A stretch of DNA of 64,000 nucleotides from Chlorops oryzae (taxonomy: Eukaryota; Arthropoda; Insecta; Diptera; Chloropidae). Under the pieces are notes generated by a model. The model was given only the letters and a program-made list of their open reading frames with translations. It made no database searches and had not been told where the DNA came from. Shown here in pieces: positions 35,376-47,264 of the stretch; within the stretch, counting starts at the first letter, position 1, and each line of letters begins with the position of its first letter. The stretch is taken from assembly GCA_020466095.1 (NCBI GenBank), contig CM035807.1:106345227-106409226 (forward strand), written 5' to 3'. A program made the position numbers and the translations under genes.

Positions 35376-35605
35376 CGGTACGTCGATCAGAATGCGAACT
35401 TAAAGCAGACAACAACAAGCGCACAGCAAGAGTACACAAAAAAATGAACTCACCGCCCCTCGATCTCTTACGGAACAGTCAGCGGTGAGACCTATAGAGG
35501 TCGACCTTAGGTTAGACGTGCTCCATAGTTTTTATGGTCTAGTTGCTAACAGTCTCACCTAAGGTGGGTCCTATTTTGCAAACTGACCGCTCGTTTACTA
35601 CAGGG

Positions 35606-35702
35606 GAAATTCATAAACTCTGCCCAATATTAATGAACGGGTATAGAAAAAGAAGTTTTCTAAGACCATCATTGTTAAAGAATTTAAGTTCAAGCTGCGA
35701 AA
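35606..35702 (+). repeat. dispersed repeat family H, right half
   Basis: GAAATTCATAAACTCTGCCC … GGGTATAGAAAAAGAAGTTTTCTAA … ATCATTGTTAAAGAATTT continues the family H match in reverse at 37270-37375. Confidence 0.72.
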
Positions 35703-37269
35703 ACTCCGTATTTTCTGTCGGATTCTAAAAGAGACCCAAGTCTGTCCAATCTGGTTACGATTTGGTATACTCAGACACTATTATGGGAATATTGGGAACT
35801 GGACTCAGGAGGGCATTTGATTTTAAATTAGCTTTTCGACTCGACCCCTATAACTTTATCAGCAATTAATTTCCAATTGGATAATTCGATGAACTGAAAT
35901 GAGTAAAACAGGCCTTAAAAAATTCAAATTACTATCGAGCATCCTTTAAAAATATCCAAACATTTTTAAGCTATGTATTTGGTATTTCCGCCAGGTTCAA
36001 GATCTATTATCAAAATCCCTTGCAATAAATTAGCCGATGGAGCGGAATCCCGAGCTTTTATGCTTCGCAGCGCAGCTTGTTTTTTACTAGGACTTTTTTT
36101 TTGTTCAAAAAAGGTTTCAAGTCGTTTTTTATTTCGGTTTTTTTTTTTGCTCCTTGAATTCTTTTACTCCAATGAGGAACCTGCCAAAATGAAGTGAAAT
36201 GGCGCTTAAGCAGAACGTCAAACTATCACGTGCTGCGTATAAATTCACACACGGTCATTTGCGTCGAGGATTAAAGGTCTCGACGGATTTAAGCTGATTT
36301 TATATTTTTGTGCCGCCCTTTTTTTTTTTAAATGTTTTTGGAGGGGGCCAACTCTACTCAATTCGTTGCAATGAACATGAACCGGAAATGGGCAACGAAA
36401 AAAGCGTATTGAAGCTGAAAAGTGATTAATGCAAAAGCCGGGCAAACAATTTTAAACGGAAACGAGAAATGAATGAATGAAACCCCTCCTCGATTCAGCT
36501 GAAACCAGGGAGGCCAACAAGGCTTGGCGTGGCTTGGCCCACTGTTAGGAAGCGAGAGATTTTTTCATTGAATGGCGTAGTGAAGTCAGAAGGACGACAT
36601 TTGTATTGACGGCGTTGGTATTTATGCTTTCTTCTCTTATGTTTTTATTTCCCTCATTTTTTTTTTTTTTTGTTATTTGGGTAGTGTCCGGATGTGAGGA
36701 TTTTCGAAAAGGTATTAACACGCTGCTGTGTACGTATGCAGTCCATTTACCTGTACAACTGAATGATTTCTAATCCTTTAACCAGCGACGAAAGTCAATA
36801 AAAGAAAAAAGGGACTTTGTAAAAACTTTTCTCGTTACTTCGGGAAGCAAACGAAATGGACGGTGGTGACTATGGGGGAAGAAGAGCTTAAAAATGTTGC
36901 TATTTTCAATTTTCTTGTTTTTGTTTTTTGGGTAAAGGAATTCCGATGAATTAAGGGAAGTGAATTTTTTCGGGAGAGCTGGCCAAAGTTTTGAAGCAGT
37001 GGGCTTTGAGTCCTGCTGTGGAAAAAAAAACTTTTAAAAGTTTTTTAACGCTTGAAGTAAAGAGAAAAGTGGATGAATATGTCAGATGCTTCTCGACTAG
37101 TCCATCTTCAAAGCGTGATATACCTGGAAATAATCGTTTACAAAAAACTGTCCTTCAGATGTACCAATCTGGATTAATGTATTCTAAATCAAAAAAAAAA
37201 AGGCTAAAAACAATTATTTTTATAACTGAGATGAGTCTGGCGCGTAGAATAATATAACGACTTAAAACA
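35703..37269. other. noncoding stretch, nothing recognised
   Basis: Poly-T tracts (36097-36106, 36137-36148, 36657-36671) and short open frames only. No supported gene or repeat. Confidence 0.45.
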
Positions 37270-37545
37270 TCTTTTGATAGCTTTGATTAAAATTCCTCAA
37301 CAATGATTGACTTCCTCAGGAAGTTCTTGCTTTAGAAAACAACATTTTCTATACCGGTTCAATAATCTCGGGCAGAGTGTATCAAGTTCGTCGTTGGTCT
37401 AGTAATGTAATCGTACTTCCGATTATGGAAAATTCCTAAAAAAAAACTAAACTATCTTCAGGTAAACTGAAGGAAAAATACTGTCTGATTAAATTCCCTG
37501 TAATACCTAACAGGATACACACGAAGTTCAATAGGAATGAAATCC
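37270..37545 (-). repeat. dispersed repeat family H, uninterrupted inverted copy
   Basis: The reverse complement reads through GTATTACAGGGAATTTAATC, CATAATCGGAAGTACG, ACCAACGACGAACTTGATAC, CTCTGCCCGAGATTATTGAA and AATCATTGTTGAGGAATTTT without the 965-bp element C. It serves as the empty-site reference. Confidence 0.75.
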
Positions 37546-37599
37546 TTTCTGTTGATCAATACTTAACCTAGTCATCAGGCGAGTCGCTCTTTATAGTTC

Positions 37600-37866
37600 T
37601 GAGTGTCTTCCCATTACGAAAGTAGCAGAAAGAAGATTTAGTGTTACGAAAACAAATATGCTCCGCTGGATATCTGGACTAACTCTTCTTGGTCATCTTT
37701 CAAACGTGGACATTTGTAGTGGATATAGAGTTACTCCACTTATAGGGAAAATGCGGCAAGCAAGGCTACGCATGTATGGACACGTTATGAGAGCAAATGA
37801 GGACAGCTTGGCCAAAATGGGCTATACACTAAAAATACAAGGTCGCGTTTTGCGGACCTCGGGATA
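37600..37866 (+). pseudogene. RTE-type LINE reverse transcriptase, C-terminal fragment
   Basis: One frame reads ECLPITKVAERRF... then MLRWISGLTLLGH, IGKMRQARLRMYGHVMRANE and DSLAKMGYTLKI, ending at TAA near 37864-37866. The pairing of MLRW(I/M)xGxT with a later KMRxARLRWYGHVxR block is characteristic of the C-terminal tail of RTE-clade LINE reverse transcriptases. The upstream polymerase domain is missing (5'-truncated, usual for LINEs). After QGR the usual PRGRPKxRW motif is destroyed by a frame change. There is no clear 3' tail, so the end is uncertain. Confidence 0.78.
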
Positions 37867-40663
37867 AGTCGGGACCAGAAGCTTAGTGAGTGGGGATCGA
37901 AAGGAGAAGCAGCCCTGAGTGCCAAATCATATTCCAACTTTTGTAAAGGTATTTTTATTTAGGGCGGGAAATTGGGGCGGAATTTCCGCCATTGTGCCTC
38001 AGGTGTCCCCGATCGCCGAAATGTCTCGCTACGCCACTGGCCGGGACACTTAAAAACGCAGGAAGAGAAAAAAAATACGCCACTGCCTCCGATGGTGAAA
38101 ATAATCACAATCAACAAGGAAAGATCAAGAGGACTGTGGAAAAAACGACGCTTGATACAATAGAAAAATCGGATCCTCATCGCTCTTCGTGGAGGAACAA
38201 ATCACACTAGAAAGAGCAATATAAAGAAACACCTGAATAACTGATTAATTAAATATTTCCTCATATCTACCAGGACAAAAAATAAGATAACATCGACGAA
38301 GAAGATTCACCCTTACATTAATTTTGTTTAATACTTAAATTTATATTCATTGAAGTCTTTTCAATATATTTCAATAAATAAACTTTTGGAAAGCTCCTCT
38401 TTGGACAAAATACTTCAAGTGTATTGGGTTTTTGTGCTGATTGTGGACCGCCGCCTCACTGATCAAACGAAGGTCAAAATGTTTCCAGTTGTTCAGTGTT
38501 TTGCTATTAATAAAATTAAACAACACGTGTCAAAGGATCTAAAATCGTAAGGACATCAAAAAATGCGAATTTTATGTGCTCTGCTTCTAAAGAGATAGAG
38601 AGACAGAAAAAAAAGAAAAGCAATTTTTCTAATGGCTCAACGATTCAGCGATAGAAAGGTTTGCTTTCATTTGGCTTGACAAAGAATCCTGCTGTCTGTC
38701 CTGCTGTTGCTTCACTTTCTCCGCATTTCAATGTTGCTTGTTTGCTTTTTTTTTTTTTACTCTTATCACAGTGGAAGGGATCATCAGATGCGCTCAAATA
38801 AACGGATGATTCTGTGCTGCATTGGCTTTTCAATTGGAATAACTCAAAACATCAACGTTCAACGTCTGAGACACAAAGGAACGCAAAACGACGGAGTAGA
38901 ATTGACTCTGGACCTCTGATAGAAATGGAAAGTCCTTTCGTGCAATGATTCGTATTAGCGGAGCACGAACGAAATCCCCAACCGAGAGCAGCACGTCGTT
39001 GTACATATTCAAATAAGTTAAACGATTTATTTTGCCATAAATGGCCCCTTTTTACCGTCGTCCGCCCTAATACTTTCGTCATCCCCAAAAATTTTCTTGG
39101 TGCTTTCAATTCAAACTGGTTGCAGCCGAAACCATGACGACCAAGACGATGCGATGACGATGACGACGACGACGACGACGACGACAATCGCAACATATTG
39201 ACTTTCGACATTCGATGGCATTCAATGGGGCACGGGATACACGCGCACATTCATGTCAAGCCGATCTATGGCTTTTGCAGTACACAATTTCCCCATTTAT
39301 TTGACTGCTTCGGATTTAAAAAGTAAATCTTTGGGATTTGGGCAAATCGTTTAGTTGCGGCAGTAAAAATGCAAAAATCCTTGGAGACGACGCGTACACA
39401 CCTTTCGTCGTATCCATTCCATGGTTTGAGCATAACAAAGCTTTTTAGATTTATTTATTTTTTTTTTTTTTTTTGAGAAAAAATGTCGAATCAAAATCCG
39501 CATTGCGAGGCGAATCGTTTACGCGTCGCGTATATTACACTCTGGAGAGGCAATTTTTGAGTCGCATTGTGGCATAATTTAGTGAAACCCCCCTCTGGAA
39601 GTGCTGCTACCACCGGTCGATCACATAACTAGGAACAGCGCACTAAGGCAGCAATACCAACCAAGGGATTCCATCCCTCAAAAAAAAAAAAAAATTTCTT
39701 GCCCATTCAATCGCATGCCATCCCACCCACTCCCACATCATGCATGCCACTGTGTGATTTGTGAATTATTGATGGTAATTTTAAAATTGTCTTGACTGCC
39801 AGCCTCCCAGCCAGGCAGCAAAACACAATATTTTCAATACGGATTTACACTTTTGTTCGTCTATTCCATCGATTCGGTCGGTGCTTTGTTCAGCTCGCTT
39901 TGGAATTCGTTCGGAATCACTCTGTGGGGATTTACTTTTGGGGGTCTCCTTTCCTCTCTTTTTATTTTTTTTAGACGCTTGTTGACTATGCTGCGCTTAT
40001 CTTAATGGCCCAAACATATGCTGTACGTGTCGATAATTTAAATAAGCTACTTTGGCATTTGCCATCAAAGTCATGACGATAAGCTCGGTTAATGGATTTT
40101 CGTTTTCATTTTCATTTTCATTTTCATTTTTCGATTCTCGATTTTTGATTTTAAAACGATTTTCTAGTTTAACAGAGCTGTCAACAATTCTTCTTGAGTA
40201 ATATGTGATACCTACCGGGAGGATGAATAGATTTTGTTCGTTTAGTCAGAATTTCCATAGAAACGAATTCTTCAACGCTTTAGTTTACTTTTAGAATTAG
40301 GACCTGTTGAATATGTTAGATGCAGACTATAGCTTGAAGCCAGTGAGACAATAGAATTCTTAATCATAGGATTTCAAGGGGTTTTTTAGGGCGAAGCGAC
40401 AAAAGCTGACACTCAAAGAGTTGAGGCCGAAGTGATTTCGGTATAACAATCTAATAAAAAGTCAATTAAACGTAGCTGAGAATAACCAGTCATCTTAGTT
40501 GACACTTTAGGCACTGACCTGGGGTGATTAAATTTAGGAGAGATACGACACTTGGTCTACAGGTCTGTTCTTACGAATTGTGATTTACTGTTTGGTATAT
40601 TTCTTGGTCAGGAAGAATGTAATTGACCACACATATCTGAGGTCATGTAAAAAATGAATGTAA
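37867..40663. other. noncoding stretch
   Basis: It contains a 15-bp palindrome GGCGGAATTTCCGCC (37976-37990) and a CTCGCTACGCCACTGG block (about 38026-38041) that, in reverse, begins CAGTGGCGTAGCGAG, like some hAT termini; a second end was not found. Also poly-T runs near 38745 and 39460, a GAC run (39157-39184) and an ATTTTC tandem (40101-40130). No gene. Confidence 0.45.
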
Positions 40664-41062
40664 ACATATCGTCGGCTTAAAGTGTAAACCTAAGTCCACT
40701 TTTAACCGATTCCGACTTTTCGATGTCATTCGAAAGAAAAAAGGACACTGCATCGTCAGGTCTAAAGAAATCTTTTTTTATATTTCAAATTCTAAATACG
40801 GAAAATCTGGTGATGAGTAAAACTGCTAAGTCCAACTTGTGGCTCAAAGTTCACAGCTAACACCAACAAGTGACTCCAAGTAGACTTTGTATGGTGCACA
40901 GAATCGAATTTAGAAGAGACTTCATATAGGAAAAAAGTAAACCATCCATACTTTGGGTCTCCTTCCCTACTTTGAAGTCTTGAAAAAAAGTGTTTTTTGT
41001 TTACCCTGTAAAGTTTTGAAATTGTTAGATTAGCATGGTTTAACTTTAAGCCGACGATATGT
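40664..41062. mobile_element. 399-bp element with 20-bp perfect TIRs
   Basis: ACATATCGTCGGCTTAAAGT at 40664-40683 is exactly complemented at 41043-41062. The match goes on inward as (G)TAAACC. No ORF of note and no clear target duplication. It abuts repeat family G on the right. It may be a separate MITE beside G or the inner part of a larger G element. Confidence 0.72.
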
Positions 41063-41283
41063 TCTTTCAGTCTATTTATATCCATAAACATGTTAAATTT
41101 ATATTAAAGACGAAAAATTTTGACGGTCCAGTCAAGATTGCAAGCAGTGGTCCACTCAAGGTGAATCATACGATTTCAAGTGAACCACAAAAGCTTGGCT
41201 GTAATATTAGTTTGACATTTTAACTTTCACAACATGGTAAACATTCAAGTGTTCCATTCTTAGTGACAGTCCACCTTACCCTA
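41063..41283 (+). repeat. repeat family G (GGTCCACTCAAGGTGA), copy 1
   Basis: CTATTTATATCCATAAACAT … GCAAGCAGTGGTCCACTCAA … TTAGTTTGACATTTTAACT … CCACCTTACCCTA matches 58249-58470 at high identity. The left terminus is not recognised here. Confidence 0.78.
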
Positions 41284-44200
41284 ATAAAATTAAAATGAAA
41301 AATATTTTCATAAAAGCATTTTTTCGCTCAATAAAATTCGCTAATAAAATTTGACTTTATTTAATTACGTCTTAATTGAAAATTTTACCTTCATTAAGGA
41401 CATCCAAAGTAACGAAATGCAAAATTCCCTAATGAAGTAAACCGATACTTCGGCCTTCCTCCCATATTCGTTGAGCACAAATCTTAATTCGGCGTAAGTA
41501 AATTTACCAAGAACTTCAAATTCTCGTCTTTCAATAAAAAAATAAAATAAAAATAAAAAAAAACCATTTTCCTTTTTAATGATGTTTTCAAATTCTCGAA
41601 AAAGCACGGAGAAATAACAGAAAATACGGAGAAAATGTTTCTACGCATAATTCATGGCGGCCGCCTACACATTTCCGACAGTATTATGGTAATTTTGAAA
41701 AATTACGTACGAAATTTAATTTGCGCAAAACCGCACATTAAGCGTAAATAAAGTGAATGGCAGCGCCCTCTCCTATCCGTTGTCCTTTCGCAACGTAAGA
41801 AACTTCATGCGTCTTTTGCGTTTATTTTTTTCTTCTCTTTTCATTTTTTATTTTTTTCTCTCTTCTGAGATCCTTTGCGCATCGTATGTACACACACTTC
41901 AGCTCGGCTTATCCGTTTCATACTCACAATTGTGTACCATTTTTTAAGTGGCGAACATAAAAATAATTATTATTGTTGTTGCCATTATTGTTATGATGGG
42001 GCATTTATTGTTGGAGAATGTGAAAGAAAAAGATGCGTTGAAAGACATTCAGAGGCGAAATATACATACATACAAATATATGTATACGAGTGCCAAGAAG
42101 AATAAAACGTTTTATTGTGTGAACTAGAGCAAGTGTGAAGGATATGTTGTACATCAGAGTAGGGGAATTAAGGCTTCGAGCATCATCCATTGGTTACTTG
42201 AACAAATATCTGTGCTTTTAAAAAAGTAATGAATTTCCTTATGGTGCGTTTTAGTAAAGAAGTATTATATTCGTAAAAAGGATTTGAAAAAACTTCATAC
42301 ATATATTAAGATTTTTATTTGGCTATGCAAAGTTTTCGGAATGCTGATTGCAAATTAATAGCATATCTTAAGGGTTTTAAATCGGATTTCGAATACAAAT
42401 TTTCAACTTTGTAGTACCAAAGCTGTGCTAAGGGGCTAGGATACACAGTCAGTGTCCTATAGAAAGTTGTCCAGTTTTAATTTTCTTGAATTTTAATCAA
42501 CAAATTTCTATAAAATGCCGTTCCGGCTTTCAAGGTATGAACCAGAAGTGGTAAAAAAGAGGTTGAGAAATTGTTAAATTTTCGAGATTTTTGCTATTTG
42601 TAGCTTGCATCTACTAGATGCAGATTTTCCGGTTAGTTATTACAACATATATTTTCTTAAAGCAATTTTTAGCTACTTAATAGATTTTTTTTAGGATCAG
42701 TTTGTACTACAACTATTTTGAATGAGTCTAGAACTACAACTTTGTGATAGATAGAAAAATAAAATATTAAACTGTTTACAAGTTATAGCAATAAGTAAGT
42801 GCGCAACTTAGTTCTCGGCCACACTCTTCTTCATTGATTTAAAATTGATCTGTAGTAAATCTAGTCAAACCAACTATAGAAATTTGCTGCACTTACAAAG
42901 TGCTTTCAGAAACTGCAGTTAAAGTTTTTTTCTTACACTCGATCGCGTCTAAAATTATCTTACAGTGCTATTCGAGGTCTCCAATCTTGACTATACGCAA
43001 ATCATATTTGCCTTTAGATCGAGCACACTATTCACATCATCAGTTGTTCCTTATAAACATGGCTGAGGCACGAACATCTATTTAATTTCTATAAGAATAC
43101 AAAACAACAACAATAAAAAAAAACTACCCACGAAAAAGTTTCTGGAGGCAACAAACCATTTTTTTCTCTCCCTCGATTTGGCGCCCAAGCAAGGGCTTAG
43201 CAAGGTGAAAATGCTGAAACTTTTTCGCACCTCTAGCTTAGGATTATGCTTACAAAATAAAAGAACACAATAACAAATTGTATTGCCATCAACGCCGAAG
43301 CACATTAAGGACTTCTATTTGCAACTTAAAGCTCCTGCAAGCTCCAAGCGGAACAGGGGAGGTCTTCTAACCGTCTACGCGTCGTTAAACGAAAAGTAAT
43401 TTTCACAAATTTGCCATCGTATAATCCTGCAGAAAACACAGGACGATCTAAAAGGAATTTATGTATTGTTTGTACGCACATGGGTTTGTGTTTGTGTATG
43501 TCTCTGGAAAATGTTCCCCAACTTACTAAATTCTTATTTATATCTACCTATACTATGCTAAGGTACGCGCTGCTGTAGCACGAGCAAAACCGAAGAAAAC
43601 AAATTCGCATAAAACAGCTGCGCCAAATGCAATAGGGAGAAACCTCGAGGACATTATGTAATATACGTACAATGATTGGAGTAAGAGTGTGCGTTAGTGA
43701 TGGAGAGCTTTTGTGCCTAAAAAAAAAGCCACTTCTACCTACAATGAGTTGATGTGTGCTAGATGTTTTGCAGTAGTAGAAGTAGTTGCCTGGGTCCGTC
43801 CCATAGGGATATTGGTCTTAAGCGCATTCACCCATGCACATGGCTTGAATACATTTACGAAGTGAGAGTGGACGCAGGTGTGTGACCCACGAAGCGAAAG
43901 CAATTTCACTTTCTTAACCGTTCAACGGAACGAAAAATTGCAAGCAAAGAAAATAGCATGATATCTATGCTTCCTCCTTCGTTCGTGAGGCGGCGGCGGC
44001 AGTGGCAGTGGCAGCAGCAGAACGCCAAAGTAGCCGCGATAAAAAAAAGGAAAAACAAAATGAAGGGACCAAGCGAAAGGCCAAGAGGAAGTAAAAGGAA
44101 ACTGTCGCGACGTCATTTATTATCCGATAGCAGAAGAGCGTAACTATGTCCTTTGGAAAATTTTAAGGACACGATATTCGAAGGAAAATGAATTTAGGAA

Positions 44201-44499
44201 ATATTTTTTCAAAACTTTAAACATCGCCACTTCAACTTGCAGCAGCAGCAGCAGGTATGACCATATCCTAGCGATTTGTTATACTTTAAGCAATGTGTAC
44301 AACAAGGCATTAAATCTTCACCGCCTCATAAATTTCAATGCTAGAGTGTAGCAGCAACATCTGTTTCCATAATTAACCGAAGCGTAGCGATCTCTTAGCA
44401 AGGATTGCGTACTACTATTACCGCTTTTACTTGTTTGTATTGTTATTTTCTTTGTCTTGAAGCTTTACACTTCTGACTAATGATTAAGGTACATTTAAG
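41284..44499. other. noncoding stretch, nothing recognised
   Basis: Scattered short frames. A GGCGGC/GGCAGTGGCAG block lies at 43989-44018 and a CAG run at 44240-44255. From about 44480 the sequence gains GC content and A/C-rich character typical of fly 5' leader DNA (see candidate exon). Confidence 0.4.
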
Positions 44500-44757
44500 G
44501 CACATACAAGAGCCGTGTGGTGGTGGCAATCGTTAATTCCACAGCGATAGCTAAAGACGCCGCAAAGACCGCAGGCAATTATTAACCCAAGTGCTACTCA
44601 AAGAGCAGAAACGAAAGCCGAAGTGAAAGTACAAAATTTTCCGAAACGGACGCACACAGCCGACACTGGCAATCGCACAGGTGCAGGACGACCAGAAAAG
44701 TTGCCTTGCCAACAAAATCGAGCTCTTCGTTAGCTAGCTTCAAGCGAACAGTCAACA

Positions 44758-44914
44758 ATGGTCCATGAAGACGTCTTCAGCATTAATGATTGTTGTGTTG
44801 AATCTGAAGCTGAAGCGAGCAGCGTGGCTTCCGCTCCTGCTGCTGGAGCTGGAGCTGCTCTTCTAATGCTCACAGTTTTGCGCATGGCCTCGACTCGACG
44901 ACGTCTCAATGGTG
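44758..44914 (+). CDS. candidate first coding exon, unknown gene
   Basis: AACAATGG gives a strong fly translation-start context at 44758. The frame reads MVHEDVFSINDCCVES, an EAEASSVASAPAAGAG low-complexity part, a short hydrophobic stretch AALLMLTVL (about residues 36-44) and RMASTRRRLNG. It then reaches a good splice donor GTG/GTAAGC at 44914/44915 in phase 1. If the donor is not used, the frame stops at TGA 44929-44931 (57 codons). The 280 bases upstream are A/C-rich with few ATGs, like a fly 5' UTR. The composition differs from the surrounding AT-rich DNA. The hydrophobic part followed by RMASTRRR could be a signal-anchor. I do not recognise the gene. No promoter or acceptor-linked next exon was identified. 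Confidence 0.35.
44765..44866 (+). CDS. overlapping alternative ORF in the candidate exon
   Basis: A second ATG seven bases after the first opens the +1 frame for 33 codons: MKTSSALMIVVLNLKLKRAA followed by WLPLLLLELELLF and TAA at 44864-44866. It looks like a signal peptide in composition. It could act as a small ORF or be chance from the GCT/GCTG codon repeats in the other frame. Either way only one of the two frames reaches the splice donor. Confidence 0.15.
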   Translation: MKTSSALMIVVLNLKLKRAAWLPLLLLELELLF

Positions 44915-45281
44915 GTAAGCACTCTTGCTGAATGCATTTTATTGCGAAATTGACGTTGTACGCTAAATGAAATGCTTATGGTATAATTAACTGGGTGCAA
45001 CCGCTTGCAGCAAGTCTCTAGCTAGCTGTGTAGGGCCTAAATGAAAGGAAGATTTATATTTTTGTTCTAGACACATTAATAGAGCTTATTTATGCAAGTA
45101 GAGTTTGAGTAGTCTTCAAGTAGTGGCGGTCGAAAGGAGTTAAAATTTTAAGTAAAGTCTTCGAAGTGGTCAAAGGATTCAAAGAAGTACCTTAAAATTT
45201 AAGTCCCATTTCTCGTGACGTTGGAATTTGATTAATGCTATATCCAAAAGGTGTGTTAGATATTTTTGTGTTGCTTCTTAA

Positions 45282-45542
45282 GCCCGGATCCCACTATCTG
45301 CGCAATGCGCCGACTTTTGCCGAAATCAACGCGCCGATAGTGTGAATGCAATTTACGGACTCTGATGCTGAAAGTGTGATCTTCTTGAATGATTTTTGTC
45401 CCAATTTTATTGTTCCCCGATATATTTTTGACAATATGTGGCTCTACTGTGAGTCTAAACAATGATTGGGGAAATTGTTGAAACTTGTGCCGATCTGGCC
45501 CGATAAAAATCGGCGAATTTGCACAGATAGTGGGATCCCAGC
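45282..45542. mobile_element. 261-bp MITE flanked by TTAA
   Basis: The left end GCCCGGATCCCACTATCTGC and the right end, in reverse, AGCTGGGATCCCACTATCTG share a 15-base exact core GGATCCCACTATCTG. TTAA stands at both sides (45278-45281; 45543-45546). The inside repeats CGCCGA/TCGGCG motifs (45309, 45340, 45509). It is noncoding. The TTAA flank suggests a piggyBac-type target preference, but the termini are not the usual CCCTA. Confidence 0.75.
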
Positions 45543-45654
45543 TTTAAAAGGCTTCGAAAACGATTCGATTACTTTCAGGATGCAATAACTTTTTTTTTCT
45601 TAGGTACCTACCGATAAACCTTTCCCACAAGAAAGGCTCTAAAATGTTTTTTGT

Positions 45655-46158
45655 TCGCTGTAGAGGGTAAATTGTATTTTTGCGGTTGTTGTAATACCCA
45701 GAACCATTCAAGATACCGAAATATATACCAAACCAAACCAAATATATACCAAAATGTGTAGAGAAATGATCAGCTTCACTGGGAGATCACTTTTAGCTAT
45801 CCACCTGTCCACCTGTCTGCCCGTCTGTTTACTTATCGAAAGAACCGAGTTATCTTAACGAATTCTAGTATTCGTATTGGCCATTATATAAGGGGGAACA
45901 CTGGGCTCAATCGGATCTCGAGTGATTTGAATGAAATCAAAACATTTAAGGGTATCGAATGTTATTTCCGACAATTGTTTAAGTGGGCGTGGCAAAACAG
46001 TGGATAAGAGTTGGCTAATGGCAATACTTTATGATTTCGACAATCTCCAGAACACCTTGTCTTAATGGTCGTGGTCTTGAGGCCTGTTTAAAGAAAAAAT
46101 TTTTGTCCGAAGTATTGTATTGTGAGGCTCCCTAGACTATAAAACCCTTACTTGTTTC
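45655..46158 (+). mobile_element. DINE-1/Helentron-like (HINE) copy, short
   Basis: TAGAGGGTAAATTGTATTTT (eroded 5' hairpin), AATACCCAGAACCATTCAAG, GAGAAATGATCAGCTTCACT, a short CCACCTGTCCACCTGTCTGC core (about 45800-45830), AAGTGGGCGTGGC (45979), and the end GAGGCTCCCTAGACTATAAA...CCCTTACTTGTTTC. It aligns block by block with the copy at 6444-7331 but has lost one internal unit and the 3' hairpin. Confidence 0.75.
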
Positions 46159-47264
46159 TAGTCCAATACTTCGCAACCCTTTACTTTGTTGAAATTTCCA
46201 GAAAATTGTCAAAAAATCAAGGCTCAATTCGAAAAACAGCCCCAATCATGTTAAAATCAATTTCCATTTACCTAAGTTCCGGCAGCGCTTATTCGGAGAA
46301 TTTCCACTTCGCCGCACATTTTGTTGTTTACCGGAAACGATGGGAAGCCATTACTTACTTTCATTACTTAGATTTTTTTTGATTTTGGCTTGAATGCATT
46401 TCCCATAAATATTTTACGAGTGAATTTACGAGAAAAAAAGAGGTAGAAAGCCACAGAGAGAGAGAGAGTGGGAGCGTCAGAGGGAGATAGAAAAAATTGA
46501 ATTTCAATTTCAAGAATCTGCCTAAAAGGACCTGCAACTATTTGGAGAAAACAATAGAAAACCAGAATGCTTTCCATTTTCATTAGGATAATTAAAGTTC
46601 CGCATATATATTGAGCTTATATATCCTTCCGGTCCTATTTAGAGCAACTTATTTGAGATGCATGAGCTTCCTTGATTGCTACCGAAATTGTTAGCTGTGT
46701 TATGCCGTTCGAAGTCGTCCTGCTGCTGCTGCTGCTGCCAATGCTTCCATTGCTTCCATTGCTGCTGCTGCTTCAGCCAGTATCCTGTGTGGCATAAGTT
46801 TTACCATAACTGGAAGCTCAAAAACTTTTGCTATCTTGCCTATAACAATGTCCAGCAGAAAATTCAATGGTACTAAAGCTGTCTCATTGTGTTGCTGCAC
46901 CTCGTCTGTGAATGTGTGAATGAATGTTCATATGTATGCATGTATGTATGTGTATGCGTTTTCCTTATCAATATTTTGTTGAAAGACAAAAGAAGACAAC
47001 GACGAAGCAATGAGAGGAATAATGAAACAAAAGAAAATTCTAAACCAGAAATTTAGCTTATGTTTTTGTCATTCATGTGGGTCGTATCACCGAAAAGTAA
47101 TCACACGCACAATATACCCGATGGTTGGGAGGGGGGGATTTGGATTTTCACACAACTTAATTCTAAAAAAAAAAGAAAACTTCAAAATTGTTGCCGACCG
47201 AAAACTTTATCCACTCACGATTCGACCGCAAAAGTTTGGAGAGCATGTAGCTGTAAGCTGAAGC
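46159..47264. other. noncoding stretch with CTG runs
   Basis: GAGA run (46456-46469); CTGCTG and GCTTCCATTGCTTCC tandem repeats (46721-46775); TATGTATG run (46930-46952). No gene or interspersed element was recognised. Confidence 0.45.

Larger units (their letters stand above)
34641..35605. mobile_element. element C: CCCTGYAGTAA-TIR element with two tRNA-like modules
   Basis: Left end CCCTGCAGTAATTGAGACTC (34641). Right end, in reverse, CCCTGTAGTAAACGAGCGGT (from 35605). Length is 965 bp. The uninterrupted inverted copy of its host repeat at 37.3-37.5 kb acts as an empty site and fixes these boundaries. Outer parts are rich in ACTCACC/GGTGAG motifs in both orientations (34658, 34737, 34780, 35455, 35554). 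Two tRNA-like modules, both on the minus strand, enclose AT-rich DNA. No ORF. Same terminus class as element D (CCCTGYAGKAA). Confidence 0.75.
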
